From Acidobacteriota bacterium (GTDB lineage Bacteria; Acidobacteriota; Terriglobia; Bryobacterales; Bryobacteraceae): 64,000 nucleotides of DNA. Under the pieces are notes generated by a model. It did no database searches and had not been told where the DNA came from. It saw only the letters and a list, made by a program, of their open reading frames with translations. The stretch spans positions 1 to 64,000 of the forward strand of contig JAFKEE010000025.1 in assembly GCA_017307505.1 (NCBI GenBank). The letters run 5' to 3'. Made by a program: the position numbers and the translations under genes. Below are positions 1 to 10,510 of the stretch, piece after piece. Position 1 is the stretch's first letter, and every line of letters starts with the position of its first letter.

Positions 1-764
1 GTGATGGTGGGCGTGGGGTCACCAGGCAGCATGGAGAGATGGATGGTCTGCGTGCGATAGGCGCCGACATCGATCACCAGGTCGGTCGTGCCCGGCGTGC
101 CGGTGGCCTGGATCTCGCAGGAGGCGATGCCATCGGCGCCGGTGAGGACGGTGCCGCCGGTGCAGGAGGCAACGGGTCCGGCGAGAGGATCCTGGTTTAC
201 AGTGCGGACGGTGAGCCCGACGCCGGGCATGGGCAATCCGGCGGAGCCGCCGTTGGCTCCGCTGGTGGAGACGACGACGCGCGCCGCGTCGGCCACCCGT
301 TCACCAGCCTTCAGCGTGATGGGCGCGCCCTGTAGTGGTTTGAGGAAGTCGACCAGGGGCTGGTAGTTGGCTGAGCCGGTCTGAAAGGGATAGGAGACGA
401 TGGAGAAGCTGGTACTGCCGATGTCGGTGGTGGCAGTGACGGTGTAGGAGAGGAAACCGACTCCGGCCGAGAAGGATCCGCCCGCGACGAACTGCAGGGA
501 GGCGAGGCCGTTGGCATCAGTGGTGGTCGTGCTCGGGCTGGCATAACTGATGCCGCCGACATCGGTCCACTTCACGGTTTTCCCGGGGACAGGCTTGCCG
601 GCCCCATCCACAACCTGGACGACGAGCGGCTGTGTTGGGGAGTAGAAGAGGAGCACCAGTTGCCCGTCGCCGGAGACCTTCTGGATGCGGGTCTGGGCCA
701 TCACCGGCCAGGCCGCACTAAACATAGCGCAAAGGAGTAGGAAACGCGCGGCGAAAAATTTCAT
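1..764 (-). CDS. Secreted protein with bacterial Ig-like domains (C-terminus beyond window)
   Basis: From the ATG at 764 the frame stays open for 254 codons to the left edge, so the C-terminus is outside. Residues 1-23 look like a signal peptide (short basic start, hydrophobic core, cleavage near 'VMA-QT'). The mature part is rich in Val, Thr, Ser and Gly. It carries two stretches of invasin/Big-type Ig-like character: 'GKPVPGKTVKWT' followed by 'TTTDANGLASLQF' at residues 56-92, and 'MPGVGLTVRTV' followed by 'GADGIASCEIQATG' at 179-222. Such domains are usually stacked in exported or surface proteins; the partner or ligand is unknown. No clear Shine-Dalgarno precedes the ATG, but the signal peptide supports this start. 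The next gene upstream on the same strand ends 82 bases away. Confidence 0.72.
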   Translation of the reverse strand, partial: MKFFAARFLLLCAMFSAAWPVMAQTRIQKVSGDGQLVLLFYSPTQPLVVQVVDGAGKPVPGKTVKWTDVGGISYASPSTTTTDANGLASLQFVAGGSFSAGVGFLSYTVTATTDIGSTSFSIVSYPFQTGSANYQPLVDFLKPLQGAPITLKAGERVADAARVVVSTSGANGGSAGLPMPGVGLTVRTVNQDPLAGPVASCTGGTVLTGADGIASCEIQATGTPGTTDLVIDVGAYRTQTIHLSMLPGDPTPTI

Positions 765-846
765 TGATTCCAGCATACGCGAGGGGGCAATTCGGGCGAT
801 CCCGAGTCCATTCGCTGCGTATTTGCCCGGAGGCGCCGGAGCGGGC

Positions 847-1692
847 TTACTTCTTGCCGGGGCGGATGTTACTGCCCTTGTTCTCGATGATTTTCACGTC
901 GGAGGAGAGGGTGAACAATTCGTCGGTGAGGCCCTGGTTGATGGTGATGGAATCGGCGTACATTTCGAAATTCCGCTCCCCATTCCGTTCGCGCCGGATG
1001 ACGTAGGGCCACATGACGCCGCCGCCGATATCGCGGTACTTGTCGAAGATCGTGACCTCTTCAATGCGGTCGCGGGTTTTGGGGTCGCGGCGGTCCCAGT
1101 ACTGCTTCACGGGCAGCTTGGTGGACTGGTGGAACCAGACCTTGGTGACGCGGTTGTCACTATCGACGATGTCGACGACGTTGCAGGGCTGATTCTCGAC
1201 GATGTCGACACCGGCGGGATCGAAGGTGAGGCCGGGTTCCTTCAGACGCATGCGCAGGGTGTAGAGCACGTTGTGGAACAGCGTCTCCTGGTAGGTATCG
1301 AAGACAACCTTGTCGAGCGTCTTGGCGCCCTTGTAAGTGATCTCATAGCCGCCGAGCTCGTTGTAGACAACGAAGTAGTCCTCGTTCTTCTTGCCGAAGG
1401 CGCGTCGTTCGCGGATGCCGAAGAAGTTGGGCTTCATGGGCTCGGGCGCGAGCAGGTAGCGCGTGTAGACCTTGGCGCGGGACATCCCGGAGAGGTTCTC
1501 GCGGTAGAAGGCGTAGAAGCGGCCTTCCTCGACGCGGTCCTGCATGGCGAGGAACCTGTCGCCGCCCAGCGCCTGAAGGGCGTCCTGAATGACCTTCGCG
1601 GCGGCTTTCGGAGTGCGTTCCTGCTGGGCGTTGGCCAGCATCGAGGCTACGGCGGCGAGGGCGAGGGAAAGGCGGATGGCTGACCGGCTCAT
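847..1692 (-). CDS. Secreted LolA/outer-membrane-lipoprotein-sorting-like protein
   Basis: 281 residues. The ATG at 1692 starts a clean signal peptide (residues 1-22, cleavage near 'ANA-QQ'). Upstream in-frame codons give Pro/Arg-rich sequence that is antisense noise, so this start is preferred. The mature domain has alternating hydrophobic strands ('YFVVYNELGGYEITYKGAK', 'PCNVVDIVDSDNRVTKVWF') typical of the periplasmic beta-sheet fold of LolA/RseB/MucB and of acidobacterial outer-membrane lipoprotein-sorting-like proteins; no lipobox is present. The start codon overlaps the stop of the upstream PHP-domain gene by one base (TAATG), which implies translational coupling. The exact ligand is unknown; the family call is by fold-like pattern only. 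Confidence 0.65.
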   Translation of the reverse strand: MSRSAIRLSLALAAVASMLANAQQERTPKAAAKVIQDALQALGGDRFLAMQDRVEEGRFYAFYRENLSGMSRAKVYTRYLLAPEPMKPNFFGIRERRAFGKKNEDYFVVYNELGGYEITYKGAKTLDKVVFDTYQETLFHNVLYTLRMRLKEPGLTFDPAGVDIVENQPCNVVDIVDSDNRVTKVWFHQSTKLPVKQYWDRRDPKTRDRIEEVTIFDKYRDIGGGVMWPYVIRRERNGERNFEMYADSITINQGLTDELFTLSSDVKIIENKGSNIRPGKK

Positions 1693-2678
1693 TAACTCGA
1701 TTGTAGCGGGGCCGCGAAGGCGGCTGGCGTGGCGGCGGGGCGGGGGCGGCGCCAGAGGGTCCGCAGGGAGACGAGAGAGCCCTGGCGCTGCACCTGAACA
1801 CGGTCGATCCAGCGCGAGCCATCGGGCTGGCGGCGAAAGACGGAGAGGACATCGGCGGTGATGCGCTGGCCGCGCGGCCTGCGGTAAGCGGGCATGCAAA
1901 GGACGCGGCTGAGGCCGTGGTCCCGCACCTCTTCGACGAATTCACCGAATGTACATGCGTTTGTGATGTTCAGCAGCACGTTGGGCTCGCAGCCGTGACG
2001 GTCGCCGCCGGCGACGGCGGGCAGACCGGTTTCGCGGGCCCAGCGCAGGACGCGGCGGTTGTCGCTCCAGGGGCGGAGGCCGTTCAGTTCCAGGGCGTGA
2101 ATCCAGGTGCGGTGCAGGCGCAGGAACTCGCGGGCGGCCCGCTGGTGCTCGCCCGGCGGGAGTCCTTTCTCATCCCACAGCGGGTGATTGAAGACGATGA
2201 GGACGGAGGGGTCTTCGGCCAGCCAGTCGAGGATGCCGGGCAGGTCCTGTTCGCAGGGCCGGGCGGTAAAGCGGGCAAGGATTCGCATGCGTTCGGGCGC
2301 GCGGCGCGGCGGCAGGTTGTGCAGGCCGAGATGGAAGAAGGTGGGCCCCCAGGGCACGGTCCACTCCACGCTGACGGGCACGTCGCGGCTGCCGGGCTGG
2401 GCACGCAGCAGCAGGGGCGCGTCGATGTTGTCGTGGTCGGTGAGGGAGACGAGGGGCAGCAGTCCGAGGTTCTCGATCTGGGTGCGCTCCAGTTGCAGGG
2501 CGGGCGCGGCGGCGAGGGGAGGAGTCCACCAGAGTCCGCGGAAGAGGCCCGCGATGGCGCGGACATGGTCGAGGCGCTCGACTGAGTGCGCGGTGTGGCT
2601 ATGGAGCGAAACGGCTGCGCGAAAGGCGCGCATCCGGGGGGAGGTGGGCCGGGCGATGATCTGCGTAGAGTGCGGCAT
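1692..2678 (-). CDS. PHP-domain metal-dependent hydrolase-like protein
   Basis: 328 residues. The N-terminal half carries PHP signatures: 'SLHSHTAHS' at about residues 24-32 (metal-binding His pair) and 'LVSLTDHDNI' near 77-86. Further candidate ligands lie in 'VFNHPLWDE' and 'GGDRHGCEPN'. PHP proteins are divalent-metal phosphoesterases, including nucleoside-monophosphate phosphatases and the exonuclease-like domains of DNA polymerases; the substrate here cannot be read from sequence. There is no signal peptide, so it is probably cytosolic. The C-terminal 60 residues are Arg/Pro-rich and may be poorly ordered. A second possible start is the Met at residue 16. Its stop overlaps the start of the downstream secreted-protein gene. 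Confidence 0.7.
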   Translation of the reverse strand: MPHSTQIIARPTSPRMRAFRAAVSLHSHTAHSVERLDHVRAIAGLFRGLWWTPPLAAAPALQLERTQIENLGLLPLVSLTDHDNIDAPLLLRAQPGSRDVPVSVEWTVPWGPTFFHLGLHNLPPRRAPERMRILARFTARPCEQDLPGILDWLAEDPSVLIVFNHPLWDEKGLPPGEHQRAAREFLRLHRTWIHALELNGLRPWSDNRRVLRWARETGLPAVAGGDRHGCEPNVLLNITNACTFGEFVEEVRDHGLSRVLCMPAYRRPRGQRITADVLSVFRRQPDGSRWIDRVQVQRQGSLVSLRTLWRRPRPAATPAAFAAPLQSS

Positions 2679-2781
2679 GGCGGTTTCTTCCGCGGTCGCA
2701 CCCAGGGTGAACGGGCTGGATGACAGCCCGATGCACCCTTTATGAATTCTCAGTCAAACAGGATGGCTGGGAAATGTTTGG

Positions 2782-4326
<1,545 letters not shown>

Positions 4327-4342
4327 GGTGAGAAAAGTAAAA

Positions 4343-4386
4343 GGGCCCGCCGCATTCCATGCCTTGGCATGGCTGGCGGCGGGCCC
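4343..4386 (-). terminator. Rho-independent terminator after rplI
   Basis: An 11-bp perfect GC stem (4343-4353 with 4376-4386) encloses a second small stem in the loop (ccatgcc/ggcatgg). On the minus strand it is followed by a T-rich tract (TTTTACTTTTC). It lies 14 bases after the rplI stop and ends the ribosomal-protein operon. Confidence 0.88.
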
Positions 4387-4399
4387 GCTAACTGCGAAG

Positions 4400-4855
4400 C
4401 TACTGAGCTTCTTCTTCCTTGTTGACCGACAGGCTGACCTCGGCGGTCACCTCGCGGTGGAGCCGGATGGCGATCTTGTGTTCGCCCAGGGTCTTGATGG
4501 GAGCGTCGAGCTGGATCTTCTTGCGGTCGATCTGGTAGCCCTGCTTCTCAAGCAGATCCGCGATGTCCTTGGCAGTGACGGAACCGAACAGGACGTCCGA
4601 TTCGCCGGCCTTCTGGACCGAGGTGAGCTTGAGCGCGCCCAGCAGCTTGGCCAATTCCTCGGCGGCAGCCTTGTCCTTGGCTTCGCGGCGGAGAGCCGCT
4701 TCGCGTTCCTGGGCGACGATCTTCTTGTTGGATTCGGTGGCGGTGACGGCCAGCTTCTTGGGCAGCAGGAAGTTGCGGGCGTAACCGGCCGCTACCTTCA
4801 CTACCTGCCCGCGGTGACCGAGCTTGTCTACGTCTTCGCGGAGGATGACATCCAT
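4400..4855 (-). CDS. rplI: 50S ribosomal protein bL9
   Basis: 151 residues, normal length for bL9. The N-terminal signature '[19 protein letters not shown]' and '[16 protein letters not shown]' are diagnostic of the L9 N-domain. They are followed by the long connecting helix ('[20 protein letters not shown]', about residues 44-63) and the C-terminal rRNA-binding domain. It binds 23S rRNA at the base of the L1 stalk and helps keep the reading frame. It is the last gene of the acylphosphatase-to-rplI operon, 5 bases after rpsR, and is followed by a strong terminator. Confidence 0.97.
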   Translation of the reverse strand: MDVILREDVDKLGHRGQVVKVAAGYARNFLLPKKLAVTATESNKKIVAQEREAALRREAKDKAAAEELAKLLGALKLTSVQKAGESDVLFGSVTAKDIADLLEKQGYQIDRKKIQLDAPIKTLGEHKIAIRLHREVTAEVSLSVNKEEEAQ

Positions 4856-4860
4856 GGGCG

Positions 4861-5175
4861 TTATCTCTCCCTCTCGATGCCGCCGGCGAAGGGCAGCAGC
4901 GCGATGTTGCGGGCCAGCTTGATGGCCTCGGTGATGCGGCGCTGGTTCTGGGCGTTCAGGCCGGAGATGCGGCGGGGTACGATCTTGCCGCGCTCCGTGA
5001 TGAACTGCTGCAGCAGCCGGATGTCTTTGTAATCGATGTAGTCGATCTTCTCGATGCAGATGCGATCGACCTTCTTGCGGCGGAAGTACTGGCGCTTACC
5101 CGTGGCGATGGCCTTGTCGGTACCGGTCGGCCTCTGGGAAGCGGCGATGGGGCGTCCACCCTTTTGTTCAGCCAT
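4861..5175 (-). CDS. rpsR: 30S ribosomal protein bS18
   Basis: 104 residues. The S18 core is clear: '[20 protein letters not shown]', then '[19 protein letters not shown]' and '[13 protein letters not shown]'. The protein pairs with S6 on the platform of the small subunit. The N-terminus is about 25 residues longer than in E. coli, a common situation outside Proteobacteria. It lies between rpsF (21 bases upstream) and rplI. The ssb gene that often sits between rpsF and rpsR in other bacteria is absent here. Confidence 0.97.
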   Translation of the reverse strand: MAEQKGGRPIAASQRPTGTDKAIATGKRQYFRRKKVDRICIEKIDYIDYKDIRLLQQFITERGKIVPRRISGLNAQNQRRITEAIKLARNIALLPFAGGIERER

Positions 5176-5196
5176 GGTGATTAATGCCTCCTGTTC

Positions 5197-5709
5197 CTAT
5201 TCCTGGGTCTCGGTCACAACAGCGGCTTCGGGCGCGGCGGCGACGGGTTCAGCCGGAGCAGCAGCGTCAGCGGGCGCCGGAGCACCTGGCATGGGCGCAC
5301 CCGGGGTGGCCGGAGCGGCGGGAGCCGCGGGCGCGGCGGCAGTCGGAGCCGGACGCTCGACCACCGGACGGCGCTTGGCGCGCTTCTCGCGCTGCTTCGT
5401 CCGCTTTTCCAGCTTCTTCAGCTTCTCGTCGATGCGCACGGTGATCCACTTCATCACCAGATCGGTCACGCGCATGCGGCGTTCCACTTCCTTCACCGTC
5501 GCGGCTTCCGCCGAGAACTGGATGAGGGTGTAGAAACCTTCGGCGCGCTTGTTCACGCGATAGGCGAGCCTGCGCACGCCCCACTTGTCCACCTTGTCGA
5601 TGGTCCCGCCGGCGGAAGTGATTACCTGCTTGACTTGCTCAATGTAGGCATCAATTTCTTCCTCGGTCACGTCGGGACGAACGATGAAGAGCTCTTCGTA
5701 GATCCTCAT
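5197..5709 (-). CDS. rpsF: 30S ribosomal protein bS6 with long Ala/Pro tail
   Basis: 170 residues. The first ~95 match the S6 ferredoxin-like fold: '[20 protein letters not shown]', then '[19 protein letters not shown]' and '[19 protein letters not shown]'. A basic helix (about 96-117) and a ~50-residue Ala/Pro-rich, probably disordered tail follow, so the protein is much longer than the usual 95-135 residues. S6 binds 16S rRNA as a heterodimer with S18, encoded next. The start overlaps the end of pth by 4 bases (ATGA), so translation is probably coupled. Confidence 0.96.
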   Translation of the reverse strand: MRIYEELFIVRPDVTEEEIDAYIEQVKQVITSAGGTIDKVDKWGVRRLAYRVNKRAEGFYTLIQFSAEAATVKEVERRMRVTDLVMKWITVRIDEKLKKLEKRTKQREKRAKRRPVVERPAPTAAAPAAPAAPATPGAPMPGAPAPADAAAPAEPVAAAPEAAVVTETQE

Positions 5710-6308
5710 TCTTCCTCTCTTGTGGGCCCCTGGGCGCGGCGGTTGTAAGCCGCCATGGCCTTATCGACGCCCTGGGCGATAATGGACTCCACTGCCGTGC
5801 TTGCGGCATCCAGCAGTTCATCCAGTTCCTTCATCTGCGCGCTCTTAAACGGAGCGAGCACGAACCTGGCAGCATCGCTCACCGGATGATCCGGACGGAT
5901 ACCCAACCGCAAGCGGGTAAATTCGTCCGTGCCCAGACACCGGATGACGTCCTTGACGCCATTGTGTCCGCCGGCGGAGCCTTTGGGCCGGACCCGCACG
6001 TGAGTCCACGGCAGATCCAGCTCGTCAAACACCAGAATCAGGCGGTCCGGCTTGAGGCTGTACTTTTCCAGCAGGCCCTTCACCGACTGTCCGCTCAGAT
6101 TCATGAACGTCTGGGGTTTGGCCAGCAGAGCCGGCTTGCCCTCCAACGTCCCAAACCCAACAACCGCCCGGCATTCCAACCGGCTGAGGCGGATCGAATG
6201 GCGAGCGGCCAAACGGTCCAGCGTCAGAAACCCGAGATTGTGGGGTGTCTGTTCGTACTCGGGACCAGGATTGCCCAGCCCCACCACCAAAATCTCCGGA
6301 TCCGGCAT
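5706..6308 (-). CDS. pth: Peptidyl-tRNA hydrolase
   Basis: 200 residues. It has the bacterial Pth fold and catalytic set: '[20 protein letters not shown]' with Asn13 and the catalytic His23, '[10 protein letters not shown]' with Asn70, 'FDELDLP' with Asp95, and '[11 protein letters not shown]' with Asn116. The enzyme frees tRNA from prematurely released peptidyl-tRNA in the cytosol. Its place between rplY and rpsF in the prs-rplY-pth arrangement is a common bacterial order. The stop codon overlaps the rpsF start. Confidence 0.96.
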   Translation of the reverse strand: MPDPEILVVGLGNPGPEYEQTPHNLGFLTLDRLAARHSIRLSRLECRAVVGFGTLEGKPALLAKPQTFMNLSGQSVKGLLEKYSLKPDRLILVFDELDLPWTHVRVRPKGSAGGHNGVKDVIRCLGTDEFTRLRLGIRPDHPVSDAARFVLAPFKSAQMKELDELLDAASTAVESIIAQGVDKAMAAYNRRAQGPTREEE

Positions 6309-6392
6309 TCTGCTTTCAACTCAAGGCGGCTGCCCCGGCGAACGGAGCCTTTCGGCCCCCTACGCCGGAGCATCAAAACACTACCGGGCGGC

Positions 6393-7064
6393 TTACTTCT
6401 TCTTCTTGTCGTCCGCCGCGCCTTCTTCTTCCTTCTTGCCCTTCTTGATCACTTCGGGCTCGGCAGTTTTGGCTGCATCCTCCTCAGTGGTCTCAGCGGC
6501 GCCGCGAGCGGCAACCACGTGGGAAACAACCTGGTCGGGCGAGTTCACCAGCTTCATCGAGCCGCTGAGCGGCAGGTCGCTGGCGCGCAGGGCATCGCCG
6601 AGCATGAGGTAGGTGACGTCGACGTCGAACTTCTCGGGGATGTCGTCCGGCAGGCACTCGATTTCGATTTCGCGGGACACGACTTCGTGCAGGCCGCCCT
6701 GGGCTTTGACACCCTTGGGGTCACCCAGCGGATGGACCGGAATCTTCACCCGGAGCCGCTTGTTGAGATCGATGCGCAGCATGTCGACATGAAGCAGGTT
6801 GTTCTTCACGGGATCGTGCTGCCAGTCGACCACCATCACCGGAGTGCTTTCGACACCCGTGATATCGACGTTGAAAATCGTGTTGACGCCCGAACCGGAG
6901 TGGAGAACTTTGTTCACTTCCTTGGGGCTGACCGTCACGGCCACGGCGTCTTTGCCGGTGCCATACACCACGGCGGGGATTCGCTGCTGGACCCGCAGCC
7001 GCCGGGCCTCGTTCTTGCCCCGCGACGAGCGGGGTTCGGCGGCAATGGTGATGTCCTTTCGCAT
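6393..7064 (-). CDS. rplY: 50S ribosomal protein bL25 (CTC/TL5 type)
   Basis: 223 residues. The N-terminal 5S-rRNA-binding domain is clear ('GKNEARRLRVQQRIPAVVYG', 'VNTIFNVDI', 'VMVVDWQHDPVKNNLLHVD'). The longer CTC/TL5 beta domain follows ('KIPVHPLGDPKGVKAQGGL', 'REIEIECLPDDIPEKFDVD'). The last ~40 residues are charged and Lys/Glu-rich. Proteins of this length bind 5S rRNA and are common outside gamma-Proteobacteria. A good Shine-Dalgarno (AGGAG, 7 bases before the ATG) fixes the start. It lies between prs and pth. Confidence 0.96.
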   Translation of the reverse strand: MRKDITIAAEPRSSRGKNEARRLRVQQRIPAVVYGTGKDAVAVTVSPKEVNKVLHSGSGVNTIFNVDITGVESTPVMVVDWQHDPVKNNLLHVDMLRIDLNKRLRVKIPVHPLGDPKGVKAQGGLHEVVSREIEIECLPDDIPEKFDVDVTYLMLGDALRASDLPLSGSMKLVNSPDQVVSHVVAARGAAETTEEDAAKTAEPEVIKKGKKEEEGAADDKKKK

Positions 7065-7081
7065 ATTACGCTCCTATCGAT

Positions 7082-8032
7082 TCAGACAAACAACGAACTG
7101 ACGGACGTTTCCTCGTGAATGCTCTGGATGGCGCGGGCCAACAGGCCGGCCACCGAGAGCACCCGGATCTTGCCGCACGCGGCGGCCTCCGGACGCAAAG
7201 GAATGGAGTCCGAAAAAACGACTTCTTTCAGCGGAGAATTCTTAATGTTCTCCACAGCCGGCCCGGAGAGCACGGCATGAGTGGCGCAGGCCGAAACACT
7301 GGCGGCCCCGCCGCGTTCGATCAAAGCCTTGGTGCCCTTGACGAGCGTCCCGGCCGTATCGATGAGATCGTCAATAATCAGGCAGTCGCGGTCCTCGACG
7401 TCGCCGATGATGTGCATAACATCGGCTTCGTTGGGCTGCTCGCGGCGCTTGTCGATGATGGCCAGCGGCACTTCCAGGCGTTTGGCGATGGCGCGGGCGC
7501 GCTCCACGCCGCCGGCGTCGGGAGAAACGACCGTCAGGCGGTCGAGGTCCGCGCTGGCGCGGAAGTGGTCGATCATCACCGGGGCGGCAAACAGGTGGTC
7601 CACCGGGATATCGAAGAAGCCCTGGATCTGGGCGGCGTGCAGGTCGAGGGAGAGAATGCGATCCGCTCCGGCGCGCTCCAGCATGCTGGCCACGACCTTC
7701 GCCGAGATCGGCACGCGGGAACGGTCTTTGCGATCCTGGCGGGCGTAGCCGTAATAGGGCAACACGGCGGTGATCCGGTCGGCCGAGGCGCGCTTCAGCG
7801 CGTCGATCATCAGGATCAGTTCCAGAAGATGACGGTCGGCCGGCGTACACGTGGATTGCACCACGAAGACGTCGTTGCCGCGCACGTTTTCCTCGATCTG
7901 GACCCAGATCTCGCCGTCCGAGAAGGTCTTCACCTTGGCTCCGCCCAGCACGGTGCCCAGGTCAGCACAAAGTGCAGCGGCGAGAGCCGGATTCGAATTG
8001 CCGGTCAGTATTTTCAGTCTCTCAGATCTCAT
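7082..8032 (-). CDS. prs: Ribose-phosphate pyrophosphokinase (PRPP synthetase)
   Basis: 316 residues from the ATG at 8032, the usual length. Motifs: 'NPALAAALC' near the N-terminus, '[11 protein letters not shown]', the flexible loop '[17 protein letters not shown]', '[17 protein letters not shown]', and the PRPP-binding loop '[10 protein letters not shown]'. It makes PRPP from ribose-5-phosphate and ATP for purine, pyrimidine, His, Trp and NAD synthesis. The start overlaps the ispE stop by one base (TAATG), so the longer upstream extension that is open in this frame (to 8278) is antisense to ispE coding and was rejected. Confidence 0.96.
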   Translation of the reverse strand: MRSERLKILTGNSNPALAAALCADLGTVLGGAKVKTFSDGEIWVQIEENVRGNDVFVVQSTCTPADRHLLELILMIDALKRASADRITAVLPYYGYARQDRKDRSRVPISAKVVASMLERAGADRILSLDLHAAQIQGFFDIPVDHLFAAPVMIDHFRASADLDRLTVVSPDAGGVERARAIAKRLEVPLAIIDKRREQPNEADVMHIIGDVEDRDCLIIDDLIDTAGTLVKGTKALIERGGAASVSACATHAVLSGPAVENIKNSPLKEVVFSDSIPLRPEAAACGKIRVLSVAGLLARAIQSIHEETSVSSLFV

Positions 8033-8973
8033 TACGCGTACCGGCTTTGGGGAGGCCATGTATTTTCTAATGCGTGTTCTCGCAGGCTCCGCCACAAACG
8101 CGCGCGATACTGCACGCGCGTCAACATCGTCGTCGAGAAAACCTTGAGAGGCTCCGTGTGAAACTGCGGAAGGGCTCCCTGAAGCTTGGCCTGGTTTGGA
8201 AACACCCCGAAGAGTGCTGCCCCGCTGCCGGAGAGCCGTGCAACATGAGCCCCAAGCCGTTCGAGTTTTCTCCGCCATCGTTTCAACTCCGGATGAAGCT
8301 GAAAGACGGCTACCTCGAAATCGTTCTCCGCGTCAGACGCAAGATACGCCTGCCAGACAAACGACTGGAAAGTATTTAGTTTAGGTGACTCGGACGGTGA
8401 AGTCAACGACGGGCGGCCCAGGGCCTTGAACGCCTCCGGCGTCGACACATGGAGGGGCGGCGCAAGGACGATCATCGGCTGTGGTTTTGGCTCCGGCAAC
8501 GGGTAGAGTTCCTCGCCGCGTCCGAGCCCCAGGGCGGCTCCGCCGACCAGGAAAAACGGCACGTCGCTGCCCAGTTGCGCGCCCATCTCCATCAAATCAG
8601 GCAAGTTGGTATTCCTGCCGGTCAAGGCGGGCAGCGCCAGCAGGACGGCCGCCGCGTCACTGGACCCGCCGCCCAGGCCGCCGCCCATGGGCACCTGTTT
8701 CTTCAACCGCATGCGCAGCCGGCCCCGCACCTTGCGGCGCTCGAAGAAAAGGCGGGCGGCACGGGTTACCAGGTTGTTGTCGATGGCGAGAGCGTCGTCC
8801 AGTTCCACCGCCGAACCTTTGCCCGGCGTGAACTCGAAATCGAGGGTGTCGTGAAGGCCGATGGTCTGGAAGACCGTGCGAAGCTCGTGGAAGCCGTCCG
8901 GGCGTTTATGCAGTACCTTCAGGCTGAGGTTGACCTTGGCGTACGCCCGGACCGTGGCTGATCTGGAAGACAC
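8032..8973 (-). CDS. ispE: 4-diphosphocytidyl-2-C-methyl-D-erythritol kinase
   Basis: 313 residues, a GHMP kinase. '[11 protein letters not shown]' carries Lys13; the ATP loop is '[20 protein letters not shown]' (about residues 95-114); '[11 protein letters not shown]' carries the catalytic Asp137. IspE phosphorylates CDP-methylerythritol in the non-mevalonate isoprenoid pathway. It sits 1 base after apt and overlaps prs. An ispE-prs neighbourhood is common in many bacterial phyla. Confidence 0.96.
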   Translation of the reverse strand: MSSRSATVRAYAKVNLSLKVLHKRPDGFHELRTVFQTIGLHDTLDFEFTPGKGSAVELDDALAIDNNLVTRAARLFFERRKVRGRLRMRLKKQVPMGGGLGGGSSDAAAVLLALPALTGRNTNLPDLMEMGAQLGSDVPFFLVGGAALGLGRGEELYPLPEPKPQPMIVLAPPLHVSTPEAFKALGRPSLTSPSESPKLNTFQSFVWQAYLASDAENDFEVAVFQLHPELKRWRRKLERLGAHVARLSGSGAALFGVFPNQAKLQGALPQFHTEPLKVFSTTMLTRVQYRARLWRSLREHALENTWPPQSRYA

Positions 8974-8974
8974 G

Positions 8975-9490
8975 TTAGTAGTGCAGCACCGAATAGACTT
9001 CCCTGCCCTCGAGCTTCGCCTTCCCGTTCAGGAAGTCGAGTTCGATCAGGAAGCCGAGTCCCAGCACCTGCCCGCCCAGCCGTTCGATCAGCTGAGCGAC
9101 CGCCGAGGCCGTGCCACCCGTGGCCAGGACATCATCGATAATCAGGACCTTCATGCCGGGCTGGATGGCATCCTTATGGACCTGCAGCTTGTCGGTACCG
9201 TATTCGAGCGCATACTCGACGGTCTCGGTTTCGGCCGGCAGCTTACCCGGCTTGCGGACCGGAACGAACCCGGCGCCCAGGGCATAAGCCATCGCCGGAG
9301 CGAAGAAGAAGCCGCGCGCCTCGATGCCCACCACCACGTCCACCTGGATACCCTCGTAGCGGGCCTTGAGCGCGTCGATGGTGGCCTTCCAGCCTTCGGG
9401 ATCCTTCAGCAGCGTGGTGATGTCGAAGAAATTGATCCCGGGCTTGGGAAAGTCGGGCACTTCGCGGATGAGTGACTTCAAATCGATCAT
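8975..9490 (-). CDS. apt: Adenine phosphoribosyltransferase
   Basis: 171 residues, typical length. '[19 protein letters not shown]' is the Apt N-terminal signature, '[16 protein letters not shown]' is the adenine-binding region, and '[16 protein letters not shown]' is the PRPP loop with the acidic pair. It salvages adenine to AMP using PRPP, the product of prs two genes downstream. It lies 15 bases after the acylphosphatase gene. Confidence 0.96.
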   Translation of the reverse strand: MIDLKSLIREVPDFPKPGINFFDITTLLKDPEGWKATIDALKARYEGIQVDVVVGIEARGFFFAPAMAYALGAGFVPVRKPGKLPAETETVEYALEYGTDKLQVHKDAIQPGMKVLIIDDVLATGGTASAVAQLIERLGGQVLGLGFLIELDFLNGKAKLEGREVYSVLHY

Positions 9491-9505
9491 AAATATGCGT
9501 GGAAA

Positions 9506-9808
9506 CTAGTGTTTGATGGAAAACCCATCCGATTGTAGCAGAGGCGCTTCGATCTCCTCGACGCTGCGGACCTCGCCGAATCGGGGCCCGATCCGGAGCC
9601 GTCCGCTGTAGGCCGCCAGCTGCGCCGCCGTGCCTGTGGCGTAGGTCTCCACCGCACCGTCGTCGCGGTTGCGCACCCAGCCGGTGACTCCGGTTTCCGC
9701 CGCCGCCGTCTGGGCAAAGTAGCGGTAACCCACACCCTGTACCCGGCCCTTCACCACGTAGAGGCGGGAGATCCGCTGTGCTTCCTGTCTGTCTGTCCTG
9801 CTTGCCAT
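9506..9808 (-). CDS. acyP: Acylphosphatase
   Basis: 100 residues from the ATG at 9808. 'VKGRVQGVGYRYFAQTAAAE' contains the phosphate-binding loop with the catalytic Arg (GVGYR), and 'GVTGWVRNRDDGAVETYATG' carries the catalytic Asn. It hydrolyses acyl phosphates in the cytosol. A longer open frame runs upstream to 11401 but is antisense to hemB, so it is not used. It is the first gene of the minus-strand operon running to rplI and is divergent from the membrane protein at 9830. Confidence 0.9.
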   Translation of the reverse strand: MASRTDRQEAQRISRLYVVKGRVQGVGYRYFAQTAAAETGVTGWVRNRDDGAVETYATGTAAQLAAYSGRLRIGPRFGEVRSVEEIEAPLLQSDGFSIKH

Positions 9809-9829
9809 GCTACATTCATTATCCGTAGA

Positions 9830-10483
9830 GTGTTCCATCCTCTCCAACTTGTTCCACACCGCGTGCGGCCTAAATTGATGTGGCCGGCCGCCCTGTTCGC
9901 CTGCGGCATGGCATTGGCCTTGACTTGGCTGGGCTCCGATCTGAAGTCCAAGTCCGCGCCGCAGGGCATTGTCAGCCTGGAACTTGCCTCCTCGCCGGCC
10001 AGGGTCGAGCGGATCCTGGAGGAGTGGCGGGGCGATCACCCAGGCATCTCCATGGAAGACAACATGGAGAAGATGGTCCAGGCGGTACCCAAGGGCAAGG
10101 ATGAACTGGCGCTGCAGCTCACAATGCTCGACTTTCTCTTCCTGCTGGGATACGCATCGGCGCTGAGCATGGCCTGCGTCTGGCTGGCGAGAAGGTCGGG
10201 GCTGCCCGCCCTGGGTATTGCCCTGGGCTGGGCCATCTGGCTGGCGGCCCTGCTGGACGCGGTCGAGAATACACTGCTGCTGCGGCTGATGAACGGAGCG
10301 GTGCAGAGTTCCACGGTACTGTCGACCCTCGGCTGCGCGCTGGTCAAGTTTGCGATCTTTCTGGGGGCTCTCGGCTTCACCTGTTTCGCCCTGTGGAAGG
10401 ACGATCGCAAGGTGCTGGGCGGAGTCTTCGGCCTGGTGTGGCTGGGGACCCTCTATGGTGTGGCCGCCGCTCTTCTGATGTAG
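9830..10483 (+). CDS. Five-helix membrane protein of unknown function
   Basis: Up to 217 residues. Hydrophobic segments lie at about 16-35, 98-120, 125-147, 162-188 and 195-216, with a ~60-residue extramembrane domain (36-97) between the first two. I recognise no catalytic motif. The GTG at 9830 gives a positively charged N-tail (His, Arg, Arg, Lys) before helix 1; the ATG at 9878 would start inside helix 1. Neither has a Shine-Dalgarno, so the start is uncertain. It is divergent from acyP and 27 bases before hemB, but no functional link to haem synthesis is evident. Confidence 0.62.
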   Translation: MFHPLQLVPHRVRPKLMWPAALFACGMALALTWLGSDLKSKSAPQGIVSLELASSPARVERILEEWRGDHPGISMEDNMEKMVQAVPKGKDELALQLTMLDFLFLLGYASALSMACVWLARRSGLPALGIALGWAIWLAALLDAVENTLLLRLMNGAVQSSTVLSTLGCALVKFAIFLGALGFTCFALWKDDRKVLGGVFGLVWLGTLYGVAAALLM

Positions 10484-10510
10484 CGGGCAGAACGCCAAGT
10501 CTGGGCTAAG

